DNA from: Rhyacophila brunnea
Lineage: Eukaryota; Arthropoda; Insecta; Trichoptera; Rhyacophilidae
NCBI GenBank assembly: GCA_022495005.1
Contig: JAGYXB010000051.1
Span: 372,001-436,000 of the forward strand
Length of the DNA: 64,000 nucleotides
Reading direction: 5' to 3'
Position 1 is the first letter of the stretch. Each line of letters opens with the position of its first letter. Below the pieces are notes generated by a model. The model had not been told where the DNA came from. It did not search any database and was given only the letters and a program-made list of their open reading frames with translations. Made by a program: the position numbers and the translations under genes. This document shows, piece by piece, positions 1 through 10,209 of the stretch.

Positions 1-136
1 ATATGTGAATTTCATTTAAATGTGATTAATCGATTGTATCACAAAATAACTTGTTTCGAATGAGTTATCACAGAATCGTAAAACCAAGTATTTGATATAG
101 TTGGTAGTTATAATAATAGTATTGTAAGTAGTAAGT

Positions 137-190
137 GTGTAAGTAGACATATATTATATGTCTACTTACACTATCTACCTGATAGATAGT
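137..190. repeat. Short perfect palindrome plus adjacent hairpin
   Basis: Positions 137-153 pair perfectly with 155-171 around a single central base (17-bp arms, core GTAGACATATA). Immediately after it, ACTATCT pairs with AGATAGT to give a second small hairpin ending at 190. It could be the remnant of a palindromic MITE or simply an A/T-rich cruciform-prone site. No coding potential is seen. Confidence 0.6.
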
Positions 191-1010
191 GTATTGAACG
201 ACCAAAAAGATAACTTAAAAAAACGCAATTTAATATTGTTTTTAGCCGCTTGATGTCTATGGACATCTGGATTTTTGTTTAAGAAATAAATTTCTGTTAC
301 TTATTTATATACGTATCCGAAAATTTATATGTATGCAGTTAGCCATATCAAAGTTTACAGTGAGCTGTTGTATGGAGAATAGACGGCTGTATAGTATTCA
401 GATCAAAACCATGTCTAAATAAAACACTATCAAAACAAATTAGAAAAACATTCATATTGTATATATGTATTTAAATAAAATTACGAATGATTCAAAAGTA
501 GATTGGCAAGTAGATACTTGTAAGTATCAAATCGTAAGTATTAAATCAATGTTCTTATTGAATCTACTAAAATTGTAACATTGTAAATTGTAACGCGTAA
601 TTTTTTGAACTCAATTCTATACAGACAACTCATTCCGGTACCGCAGCTCACGGTGAACTATTATACGCCAAAATTCAATACGTAAAATTTATATTATGTA
701 TCCATTTATATACTAAACGACTAAATTGGCTCTGAAAAATAAGGTTATTAAGGTATATAATCTAATATAAAGTACTTAACTCTATTTGTGGTTCGTTCAA
801 CGTGATAATGCCATAACTCTAGTATTTGAGTATACAACAAGACCATGGTTCCAAACACCCGCCAAAAACATGTGAAATTATCCTTTTTTTTTAATCAATG
901 ACTTACAAAAACCAATAAATTGAAATGTCCACACAAAAATACCGATTTTCCCGATTTTATTTTGCTAATATTTATCATACTAAATGCTATGTCGGCTAAG
1001 TATTTTTTGA
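191..1010. other. A/T-rich stretch, nothing recognised
   Basis: Stops are frequent in all frames and there is no tRNA-like box, inverted repeat or LINE motif that I can see. A short poly-T run lies near 884. Confidence 0.5.
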
Positions 1011-1012
1011 CC

Positions 1013-1240
1013 ATGTCCAATCGTAATATAATCATATGGGCCTCCACAGAGTGAAGGTCTATATTAACAGATTTTTTTTACGAGAAATGAATGTTAGTCA
1101 CTTGCTTAATCTATTAGGTCTATACTCGGACTCTAAACACAGATAAAAAAACAATATGTGTATTTACCAGACCTAGGATTTGAACCTGAGACCCACGATA
1201 TTATAAGCCAACGCGCAAGCCGCTTGGAGATCGTGGGTGT
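1013..1240 (-). mobile_element. SINE-B copy, tRNA-derived, near full length
   Basis: Read on the minus strand, the element starts with a tRNA-like head. It has a box A region (CCAAGCGGCTTGCGCG) and a box B CAGGTTCAAATCC at about 1176-1188. It then runs through a conserved body (ACGAGAAATGAATGTTAG on the plus strand at 1080-1097) to the tail CATATGGGCCTCCACAGAG. The same body recurs at 7.4, 19.9, 49.3 and 61.2 kb, which is the main support. The head resembles a tRNA with a long variable arm (Leu/Ser type), but no intact cloverleaf is present. Amplification would need RT from a partner LINE; this copy is presumably inert. Confidence 0.75.
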
Positions 1241-1509
1241 TAAAATAGTACAACGGAAAAATACTAACAAAACAATCTAACCATTTACGCTTGAATTACG
1301 ATAATGATGTTTACCTACAATGTTTAATTGTAGATTTATCAGTATATGGAAATATACGACTTATATTTTGATCGATTTTATACTCTATTTGTGTGTAATT
1401 GAAAACTAATATTTTAATAAAGCTAATAATTTTATATAACGACGAAATGATAATTGACATTCTGATATTAAAACCTAAATACGTATCTGTATTATTTCTC
1501 TCCACGGTC

Positions 1510-1890
1510 TAAGAAATGTAATCCTCAGAATTCTCAGCCTAGCCAGCAGATGAGATGTGCCGGGAATAAAGGATAAGACATGTTGAATGCCCCTGACGGA
1601 AGAAAGAAGGCCAAAGAGACAAGAGGGTGGTTCGTTGCGAATATGCTGCAAGTGCCAAAATCGCTTGTGGTCGTTATCCCCTTCTTGCTTCGAGGCCCCG
1701 CGAAGCGTGCAATTGTCTTCAGTCGGTGGAAATCTCGGATGAAAGCGCTGGAAACATAATGTCGTTTGGATTGTTTCTTTGTTACGCCGTTTTTTATCTT
1801 GTTACGCTTGCGCTGAATGTGGGTCGCAATAATTTGTTGGTTAATTCATATGGAATGTTTCTAAGAATTATGATCTAATCGAGTTAATCT
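1510..1890. other. More G+C-rich island, unassigned
   Basis: About 200 bp (1555-1750) is clearly richer in G+C than its surroundings. It contains an ATG-started frame of 83 codons (1627-1878, plus strand) whose product has no family I recognise; its second half is hydrophobic. There is no convincing splice signal. It could be conserved non-coding DNA, an unrecognised repeat or a chance open frame. Confidence 0.35.
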
Positions 1891-1974
1891 TTAGTGATTG
1901 TTGGCTATTTTTCAATAGGAACTATATAGAATAGTCTTATATTTAACGAAGATACATAATAATATATATTAATA

Positions 1975-2300
1975 TTGCGATGCGGCACGTCTAAAAGACA
2001 ATACAGCGCAGACAACACAAACGGACTTTAACGGTACTAATAATAAATTATGAGTGTTAAGCCATACACTTTGTATAACCACTTGTGGATGCGACAACTA
2101 GCAATAACTGTTGAGCGAAACTCTTAGTTATACCTGCAGGCCAGGTGTCTATAGCTAGACTCAAAGCGTGAAGTGTCTGGGTATGGGGAATGTATCTGGA
2201 ATGTGCCGTACTCCGTGGCTGAAAAGCTATCCATAGTAGGCGGAGTTAATGTGAAAGTCATTGGCACGTGATGGCTATTCAACCCCATCGCCCTCCGCTG
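1975..2300 (-). repeat. ~330-bp dispersed repeat (family R), minus copy
   Basis: The block from GATGCGGCACGTCTAAAAG to CGCCCTCCGCTG aligns in reverse orientation with 27525-27720 and 59804-60130. Shared words on the minus strand include TTGTGTTGTCTGCGCTGT, TGCAGGTATAACTA and CAGACACTTC. There is no box B, no TIR and no LINE reading frame, so its class is unknown. Three loci in 64 kb imply a multi-copy family. Confidence 0.7.
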
Positions 2301-3165
2301 CTTTCAAAATCAATACAAAAATTATTATAGATATTTTTTTTAAACTACCAAACCATTTTAGGTTTTGTGAAAAATTTTAAGTTTTAGGTTATTTTTATTC
2401 ATGAAATATAATCTATAGTGAAACTCATTGCATCTAAAAAGCATCCAGTATCATTTACGTGACTATCATTAATTGATTTCTATAAAATAACCAATTCTAA
2501 AATTTTTAATTATCCATTTTAATAATTATTATCTTTTACGTAAGTTTAGATATATTTTTTCAGCACTCTTTGCTGAAATTAATATTCTTTTTTCGTGCAG
2601 TTTGTAAAAACACTTTGCAACGATTTATAAATACGTTGCAATTCCGACAGCAAGAGATGAAAACAACGTACACATGTTTGTTAGAAGCACCTTTGTGGAC
2701 CTAATACGGAGTTTCTCTTATAAAAGATAGAGTCCAGTTAATATAAACGTGAACATAAAGTAGATCATGTCCCAAGAAACAATCGTAATATATTACCTTT
2801 TAATCATAATAATATATTAAAATATTAGATCACTGATATTTTCTTGTATATCTTATATAATTTTGTCGTTTCAAAGATAAAGCTATATTATAAGTAACAT
2901 TATGGAAACAACGAAAAACTTAACAACATAGTTTTCAATTCATTTTGTATAGTCTAATATTGTATATTGTATTGAAATATGGATCTTAAAAGATAATTTA
3001 TCTTGTATTATATAAAGACCTAATGACAATTAAAAATTAAATAATTGACATTCAAATTTATTTCTAGTTTAGTTGTTAAATATGGTCAATTATTTGTGAA
3101 AATACACTGTATTTTTTATTAAAATAAAACACGAAAATATGGCCGCTGTTATATGACTTTTAGGT
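2301..3165. other. A/T-rich stretch, nothing recognised
   Basis: Runs of A and T and scattered stops in all frames. No repeat match to other parts of the window was noticed. Confidence 0.45.
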
Positions 3166-3169
3166 ATAT

Positions 3170-3432
3170 ACCTACATGATTTGAAAATATCTTATGCATG
3201 ACTTGAACTTGTATCTGCTGGATTCGCGCCAGTGTGTTTTCTAATTAAACTACGGGCATCTTAGTTAATTACGAAAATTTTAACTAGTAGTTGTTATATG
3301 AAATCCTTATCGAATTGCGTTATAATGTTAGCTATCGGTTTAAGTATATTAAATTAAGGTAGGTATTAATTAATTCCTTATTACAACAGAATGTTACATT
3401 CTGAAATCCTGTGTCTTATTCGTTGAATAAAA
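3170..3432 (-). mobile_element. TIR-SINE copy with one terminal inverted repeat
   Basis: On the minus strand it reads TIR, then a leader matching the 18.3-kb copy (AAGGAATTAATTAATACC, AACGCAATTCGATAAG). Next come a tRNA-like core with box B AAGTTCAAGTCATG and a tail resembling the other copies. The right end carries AGAATGTTACATTCT at 3388-3402 followed by TTATTCGTTGAATAAAA, the terminal inverted repeat seen intact at both ends of the 17.0-kb copy. The left TIR is not visible. Confidence 0.65.
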
Positions 3433-3664
3433 AAAATAATTTAGTTGTTTAATCATAATTTCATATTAAAAAAACAAAAATGTTGAAGTTTTTGAGAGCT
3501 TTAATCAGAATCACATTGTATACCTGTATTTTATTGTGATTTGTATTTATAACGCTATATTAATACTTGACTGTAATATTATCATACATATTTAAGAGGT
3601 ATTTTCATGTAGAAAACATAGGATATTTATGTATGTGTACAAAAGAATATCCACTAAAACCCAG

Positions 3665-3915
3665 TCTTTTACTCGGGTTTTACAATTCGTTCTCCAGCAT
3701 GCGGGCCGCGAGCATGTACAGATTGTGAAAATTATAGAAAGAATCGAGACAGCCTTTTGGGAAAACCTCTAACGGCGGAAAGCGGAGGTGGGTAATTGCG
3801 GAGGCACGTATCTAACACGTCCGGAAACGGTTTTCCACTTGACTGCACCGAATTGGCGGGAAAATTTCACTTCCGGCGGAAAAATCAGGACTATTTTCAA
3901 CATATCGGTTGCAAA
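3665..3915. other. G+C-rich unique island
   Basis: This unique block contains GCGGGCCGCGAGCATG and several GGCGGAAA-type words. A 98-codon plus-strand frame (3788-4084) runs out of the island into A/T-rich sequence and looks like a chance frame. It is a candidate conserved non-coding element; nothing identifies a gene. Confidence 0.35.
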
Positions 3916-4599
3916 CTATTTGTACTATTTTTTTACCGGCAGTACTCAATATTGTATTTTAGTGATTATCGCTTTAGAACCATTATTAGTTGATAGAAAG
4001 TACGTGTCTGAATCTAGAGGTTGCAGATTTGGATATGCTGAAAATGATTTTTTGTTTTATGTTAATATAATCTGCACTCTGTAGAGGCCAATGTGCTTAG
4101 CTTAGGGGCGAACATGGTAATTTACTTAAATTTACACCGTATGTAAGGCGCATGGGCATGGATCTGGTTGGTATAGTAAAATTAACACTTCTTTTATGAA
4201 AACAATAGTAATACTATTATATAAATTAGATTTAAAGGTCATAGAATTAGCGTTTCTTAAGATATTATTATCTCTTTAATTATTTGAACGTATAATAAAT
4301 AATTATGAGCTAAAAACTTATCCTTGTTAAGAACAGGTGATGTGAAGTCCATATTCTTAGTCCTACATTTTTTATTTAAAATGAAACACATTATTTTGTA
4401 GGTAATTGTTCCACAGAGTTAAATAATTTATTGTCTGGATTGGTTTTATCCATTTTTATCCCAAATTTTCAACCATTCTAAAATGATATTCAATTTTACA
4501 GCTATTTATACTATCAAAATTTAAAGTTAAAATTATTTATTGCAGATAGTATGATCAATAATTAGATACAGACATACAACGGCGTATGGTATGTTATAT

Positions 4600-4970
4600 C
4601 CTTCTAATCATTTTCTGCGGCATGAAGATATGGACGCCAAAGCGGGGAAAATGACGAAGAGTTGAAACCTTTCAGATGTGGCTGTGACACATTATCAAAA
4701 TTCTTTAGACTGACATGGTTATAAACAAATGGGAAAGGACCGGAAAGTATGTGAACATAAAACTACAGTACCACAGGTATATTACGCGACAACAAGAGTA
4801 CAACATTCCAATGCTTATTATCCAATTAAGGATCAACAGAAAACGTGACTTAAGAGCATTCGATATTGGTACGAATGCAGATCCACCGAAGTTATTCTGA
4901 GTAATAAACGGTAAAGGATGACCTTAGTGGCCGATCACCGATAAGGGTGATACAAGAAGAATAAAGAAAA
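4600..4970 (+). mobile_element. Decayed LINE fragment (RT C-terminal region)
   Basis: Split over frames are motifs typical of the C-terminal end of insect LINE reverse transcriptases. They are KIWTPKRGK then RRVETFQMW (4625-4680), LQYHRYITRQQEYNI and LIIQLRINRKRD (about 4760-4855), and YECRSTEVILSNK near 4870-4910. The last two blocks align with QGKVYGKRSN and DECSSIEVFQAADDK in the fragment at 28.5 kb, so both belong to one family. Several in-frame stops and frameshifts make it a fossil. Both ends are undefined. Confidence 0.6.
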
Positions 4971-4974
4971 ATGT

Positions 4975-5815
4975 ATTTGACATTGCTTATTAAGGTGATT
5001 AAGTGAATAAGTGAAAATCAAAATTTATATTTTTTATTGGTCATAATTTTATTGAAGCTCGATTCGATATAAATAAAAGAGATTTTAAGTAAGACACGTT
5101 TATGTTTTTAATAAAAATAGTTGTTCTTTGAAGTCAATAATTTGAGGGTTTAGAAACAAAAACGACGGTTTCCATTTTCATAAAATGCGATATGTCTATG
5201 AAAATGTCTTTTATCTTTCTTATAGGTACAATTTCTGAAAGAAGTATTTTTAAATAGTGTCTGGATACTAATAATAATATGCAACATTTAAAATACTTTT
5301 TTTAAAAAATGATACATATAAAATATGTATATAATATATAACATTTTATTTGCCCTGCCAATATTTTTCAAAAATCATTGCAATTACCTAGAGAAAACTT
5401 GAACTGAAAATGAATTGAAAAACTGAAATAATATCTTTTAATAAGATAGGATCCTCACAAGAATTCAGGTTTTATAACTGTATGTTTTTAATTTTTAATT
5501 GTATGTTTATATTTTATTTTAAATTATCAATAATTCGTCTCAATTTGCAAGATTCGATATTACCACTAAGTGCATCTATTGCATACTTGGATTGTATAAT
5601 TATCATTTAAAGTACACGGTATATTATAATATTATTAAAAAGAGCCTAGCATTATTAAAACACAAAACAGAAAATTGTTCAATGAATTATTCTAGTCAAA
5701 CACACATTAATTCATCCTGTTTCATTAAACGGGACGGCCTTTTAACACGGCACAAAAACACGTGTTCTCCGTTATCAGTTCATTATAAAAATGTATGAAA
5801 AAAACACACTTCATA
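4975..5815. other. A/T-rich stretch, nothing recognised
   Basis: Low-complexity A/T sequence. A 68-codon frame at 5592-5798 has no recognisable features. Confidence 0.45.
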
Positions 5816-5819
5816 AGCA

Positions 5820-6100
5820 GTGTTCACAAATCACGCCGCGTCACGAATATGAGCGCCGTGCATATAATTTAGCGACGTTAAAGTGTGTCATAAAATGAAA
5901 TATTGCGCACTTGCATCCCCCGCGCGTGAGTCTCTCGGAACGCCTAATTGGTGTCACCCTAAAAATACGTACAATTTTTTTCACATATACATTCAAACTC
6001 TGTATCAAATTATTTTTTCAGTCTCCCGTTCCAATTTATTTGCGTCAACGATTCGATTTCATGACAGCCTGGCTGTTTTAGTACGGTCGTTATGAGCATA
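5820..6100. other. Mixed-composition island
   Basis: CGCGTCACGAATATGAGCG and CCCCGCGCGTGAGTCTC give short G+C-rich blocks inside A/T-rich DNA. A 70-codon plus-strand frame covers it but has no family resemblance. A TTTTTTCAG acceptor-like site at about 6012-6020 is followed by only 19 open codons. Confidence 0.25.
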
Positions 6101-6238
6101 CATGATTTGGAACAACATATTTTTTTTTAAATCCTGGGGAAAATAGTACTTTATACCATGCAGCCTCTAATCACATATACCGTAAAGAATCGAGGCTCAA
6201 CCACGTTCTAGACTTTTAACATTTACAGCCTTTCTTCC

Positions 6239-6449
6239 AATCCTATTATCGTAGGCGGCTCTCGTGGTGCAGTGGGTAAGGCGCTCGCCTTCCACCCGAG
6301 AGTTCCTGGGTTCGATTCCCGGTCATGACAAAAACATTTATGTGTTTTTTTTCAAAGCCTGGGTGTGTGTGATTGTTCAAAATTACTAACAACCACCTTG
6401 TACGAAAAAGCAAATAATTCTAAAAAAAAAAAAAATCCTATTATCGTAG
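6239..6449 (+). mobile_element. SINE with tRNA-like head, poly(A) and target-site duplication
   Basis: A 14-16 bp direct repeat, AATCCTATTATCGTAG, flanks the element at 6239-6254 and 6434-6449. The insert starts with a tRNA-like head: box A TGGTGCAGTGGG at about 6266-6277 and a perfect box B GGTTCGATTCC at about 6310-6320, with TTCC in the anticodon region. A unique tail (GCCTGGGTGTGTGTGATTG) and a 14-base poly(A) end at 6435 follow. This is the hallmark layout of LINE-mediated retroposition, and the perfect duplication suggests a fairly recent insertion. The head matches the SINE-A copy at 13.6 kb. Confidence 0.93.
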
Positions 6450-6599
6450 AAGGCCGCCAAATACCATACAGTTATGGTAGCTTTTTGTTAATATTGGCTG
6501 CCTGATTTTACTATTTTTAAATAAAGGGAAAAGTACAATATGTCATTAATTTAAAATTATCACAAAAAATTGCTGTCTGTAATGATTTGAAAACACCTA

Positions 6600-6665
6600 C
6601 TGTACCGATTGTTTAATCGGATAAATAGCACATTGGCCAGAATATATTGGTTGCAGGTTCGAACG
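6600..6665 (+). repeat. tRNA-like box B remnant
   Basis: GCAGGTTCGAACGAT near 6651-6665 is a good pol III box B. It is preceded by a TAGCACATTGG box A-like word at the expected distance. Nothing else of a SINE is visible, so it is probably a decayed head. Confidence 0.35.
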
Positions 6666-6920
6666 ATATTAATATTTTTTTAATAGTGGATCAATTATTA
6701 TGTAGCCTTAAATTAGGGCGGATTCGATTTTTCCTAGTGAACAAAAATCAAGCAGGAAAAATTCTCAACTGCACTTACATGAAGACTATTAAATTGTTTT
6801 CTTTTACTCGTCTCCACTCTAACTATTAAGTACCTCATTTTATGTCAAAACTATCGAACTTCACGTTAATATGGTTTAGTTTAAATACGATATTTTTGTG
6901 ATGTAGGGGCGTCCGACCTG

Positions 6921-7224
6921 GGGGTCTATTCTATGCTTATCGACCGCTAAAGTGATAAAGTGAAAAATATTATCAAACTTAGGGTAGGTTTGTATCAAAA
7001 TATTAGCACTTATTTTAACAATTACACGAAGCTGGTTTTTATTGTTGCAATAAGTGCGATATTTTAACAGCACCTATCTTGCTGCTGTTAAAATATCGCA
7101 CTTATTGCAACAATAAAACCGGCTTCGTGTAATTGTTACAATAAGTGCTAATATTTTGATACAAACCTACCCTAAGTTTGATACTATTTATCAATTTAGT
7201 GTTCGATAAGTATAGAATAGACCC
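6921..7224. mobile_element. Near-perfect palindromic MITE, ~145-bp arms
   Basis: The left arm starts GGGTCTATTCTATGCTTATC (6922) and the right arm ends GATAAGTATAGAATAGACCC (7224). The arms stay complementary through GACCGCTAAAGTGATAAA and ATATTTTAACAGCA almost to a loop at about 7071-7083. A second, more diverged copy lies at 24514-24782. There is no coding capacity; a transcript would fold into one long hairpin. Class unknown (foldback element). Confidence 0.88.
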
Positions 7225-7390
7225 ACTGGTCAGAGACAAATTTCGTTGCTAAACTGAAAATATTTCCAAATAAATTGTTCGGCAGTTTTATTATATTGGC
7301 TTTAGTTTTATCTTTTATTATTATTTAGATTATTTTCTATTGTCCGTGCTTCTGTCTCTCATAGGCACTAGATAATAGTTCTTTTTTCTT

Positions 7391-7571
7391 TTGACGATGT
7401 CCGATCCTAATAGGATCATATGGGCCTCCACAGAGTGGAGGTTTGTATTAACAGATTTTATTTTTACGAGAAATGGATGTCAGCCACTTGTTCAACCTAT
7501 TAGGTCCATACTCTGACTCACACACAAATTGAAAAACAATATGTGTACTTGTCAGATCCAGGATTCGAAAA
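7391..7571 (-). mobile_element. SINE-B copy, head truncated
   Basis: The body and tail (GATCCTAATAGGATCATATG, TTTACGAGAAATGGATGTCA, CAACCTATTAGG) match the copies at 1.0 and 49.3 kb. The sequence departs from the family at about 7570, in the middle of box B (GGATTCGAA), so the tRNA-like 5' head is missing. Confidence 0.75.
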
Positions 7572-8500
7572 ATGTGTACGCGTTCCCGTTTAGAGAGAAC
7601 AATACATTACAATAGGACGAATCTCTGCACGGGAGAGCGTAGACTCGGGTTACTTTTTTTTTAAAAATTACTTGATAATATTACGATTTTTGTAGAAGAT
7701 CTAAATTTAATTGTTAATACAGTAAACATAAAAAATGTTTCATAAAAAAGGGGATGAGATGAGATGCCGATAAGAGTGCGGAATTAACCATTGAATGGAT
7801 AGGTACTGTACTAAGTATAGTACAAACTTTAGTTTTGGTTTTGGAGCAAAAACGGAAATCGATTTTACTATACATTTTATATCCAATGGTAAAGTAGGAA
7901 TCATTTTTTCAATTTTGCCAATAGATGTCATTGTAAGTAGTGGTTGTTGGATATACTTTGTAATCAAACGACGCGAGCCTGAGATGATAATATTATTATG
8001 ATGATGATGATGATATTACGAGTATGTATGGGCCGGATTTTGGCAGTCATTTTTAACAGCTTTATTTAAATTCAGTTTTAACTTCAAAAATATTAGATTT
8101 TGATAGGGAAAAAAATATTACTGGATTCTATAAAGTAGATTGATTGATTATTTATGGTAAAGATAATTGTTAAAAATAATTTCAACATATGTCTTTTGAT
8201 GAAAATATATAGGGAAAAAATATAATATAGTTTTATTTATTTTTCCCATAATCACACCTACCCGTTATGTATGAGTATAATATATATTTTTTTAAATTAG
8301 AAAATCATGCATTTAAGGGTTAAAATAGAAATTGTATCATAATTTATGATAATCGATCATATTCAAATACTAATATTTGAATGTGAAAATATGTACCTAA
8401 GTTTACTTTACAAAAGTATACATTATCATAATGCTAGTATGGAAAATAACGACCGCATACAAAAGAAATGAAGCCACTCCATTAAAATAATAAAGTAAAT
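7572..8500. other. A/T-rich stretch with (ATG)n microsatellite
   Basis: An (ATG)5-type run lies at about 7996-8013. Simple trinucleotide tails of this kind end several LINEs in this window, but I see no LINE motif upstream of this one. Two overlapping antiparallel frames at 7740-8001 look like chance. Confidence 0.4.
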
Positions 8501-8509
8501 TAAAATCAC

Positions 8510-8790
8510 GTATCTTGCATTCTTGAATATAATATCCGCGTTAGGTTAACCTTCGCAAAGTCGTTCAAGAAAGACGATGAATAACACAGGTGTGGGTTCT
8601 TCAACCTGAAGAAGCACCAAGCAGCTAACAGGTGACCAGTCTTCCAACAGTGTCCAAATACGACAGCGAACGTGAGGCACTTTTTTTGATATTTCTTACT
8701 GCGATCCCGTCCGTCGTGCTTTGATGGATGGACAGTTACCAGTGGCATGGCGTATAAATACTGGATGAATACCAACATGCAATACGTATT
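8510..8790. other. Unassigned island with long minus frame
   Basis: Composition is more balanced than the flanks. A 90-codon minus-strand frame (8506-8778) is open but unlike any family I know. A TATAAATA box occurs at about 8752-8759 on the plus strand. It could be an unrecognised transposon fragment. Confidence 0.3.
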
Positions 8791-9061
8791 GAAATAGTTT
8801 ATTGTTGAAGTCTTTTAAACCAAATATATGTTTCATTAACCAAATTAAAAATAAATACAACATTTAATAATACTCATTCCACATAATTTACTAAGGACAA
8901 GGACCTGTAGATACCAATACAAGCAGTACATAATCACTTGATATCTCAATATAATAGTAATTAGGTATGACATAGATTTTTTTGTATAAGTGATTTACTT
9001 ATAGAATAACAAGGGTTATTAAAATCGATTATTCAAAAATTTAGATAAATTATACTTTTAT

Positions 9062-9125
9062 TTTGCAATGGAATAGTGGTTAAGTATCAGCTTATTGTAT
9101 CGTGGGTCTGCGGATAATTTAGCAT
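9062..9125 (+). repeat. tRNA-like SINE head remnant
   Basis: TGGAATAGTGGTTAAG fits a pol III box A and is followed by TCGTGGGTCTGCGGA where the anticodon and T arms would be. Box B is degraded. Similar heads occur at 20.9 and 35.8 kb. Confidence 0.4.
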
Positions 9126-9129
9126 CTGA

Positions 9130-10015
9130 TATGTTATTTATATTAGAGTATGGAGTAAAAAAAAAGCAAAAAGCTTACATTCATTTACCGTAAACTAAAT
9201 TTGGTAAAAACCCTCCTCCATATGTAGCGACTTAGGGTTTAGGGACGTGGGGGTCCAACTCACCGATTGATTTTGAGTCCCCTTGCATTATTACGTCAAA
9301 TAAAAATCGTAGATGTTTCATAATGGATTATAGAGTAAATGAACAAAATTATATTATATTTAGTAGAGAAGACATTTATTATTAGAAAATTGTGTTTGTG
9401 GTATTTGAGTCCGGAAACGAGACCTGATAATTGGATAAAATTAAGATGCCATTTTTTACAATTAATATTATATTAGTAACAGCTTATTTAAGGTTAGTGT
9501 GTAAAGAGATAAGATTTTGGATGACAATTATCTACAATAAGAAGTTATTTATAATAATATTTCACAACAAGAAGGATTTCGTACCAATATTTTGCTTGAA
9601 CTATTTTTGAGCAGAAAATTTAATGATCAGTGTGAGTGTTCTATTATAGTTATATCAACTCAAAAAAATAGTTATGCTTACGTTGTACTTTATTATAAAT
9701 CACTTTAAGCTCATTCGTTGTTAATTAATATAAAACGTAAATTTACTTTTGAAAAAAAAAACGTATTATTCAAATGCACTTAATTATATTTGCATATTTT
9801 TCTATAAAATAAAATAATTTTAAAGATTGATTTGGCAGATAAATAAATTATTGTAAGTTTTTAATTGTTTTAAATAAAAAATAAACCTGTTTAAAACTTA
9901 ATTATTATACAGTAATTCACTAAAAGCATAAGAGAAGCTTTGAATATCAGAAATATAATTAATATTCATTTTTCTTATATGAAATGCATTAAAATTAATT
10001 TTACGTTAATATACA
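9130..10015. other. A/T-rich stretch, nothing recognised
   Basis: Homopolymer-rich sequence. A weak hairpin (GGGGTCCAACTCA against TGAGTCCCC) at about 9250-9285 is the only local structure noticed. Confidence 0.4.
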
Positions 10016-10093
10016 TTGTATGCAACTAGCAGTCACTGGACTGTGCAGCCGCCGTTCTGTCTACCAGATCTCAAGTCTTCAATGCTCACCAGA

Positions 10094-10189
10094 CTAACAG
10101 TCGTCTTGAATAGCAATGAACAGTAAGTTGTTACGACCTATTAGCAGAATAACCAGAAGCAAAAAGATGATTCCAACGAAGAACGCAAC
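10094..10189 (-). CDS. Putative terminal coding exon, membrane-spanning segment
   Basis: Read on the minus strand, a pyrimidine-rich tract (TTGTCTGTTTTTGCTAGG) leads to a CCTTGCAG acceptor at 10190-10197. From there one frame is open for 31 codons to TAG at 10094-10096. The peptide begins VAFFVGIIFLLLVILLIG, an ideal single membrane helix, and ends NNLLFIAIQDDC. The two other frames stop inside the exon, and the chosen frame is closed (TAG) just upstream of the acceptor, as expected at an intron boundary. Codons are richer in G+C than the flanking DNA. I do not recognise the protein, no upstream exon was found and no clear poly(A) signal was seen. A chance frame in a conserved non-coding island is a real alternative. 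Confidence 0.3.
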   Translation of the reverse strand, partial: VAFFVGIIFLLLVILLIGRNNLLFIAIQDDC

Positions 10190-10209
10190 CTGCAAGGCCT
10201 AGCAAAAAC

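Noticed and set aside
3788..4084. 98-codon plus-strand frame starting MGNCGG
   Set aside because: The start resembles an N-myristoylation signal, but the frame runs from a G+C-rich island into A/T-rich sequence with no family features or splice support.
6255..6333. tRNA-Gly-like sequence with TCC in the anticodon position
   Set aside because: The acceptor ends do not pair, and the sequence is the head of a SINE with poly(A) and target duplication, so it is not called as a tRNA gene.
7996..8013. (ATG)n run as a LINE tail
   Set aside because: No RT C-terminal motif lies upstream on either strand, so it is left as a microsatellite.
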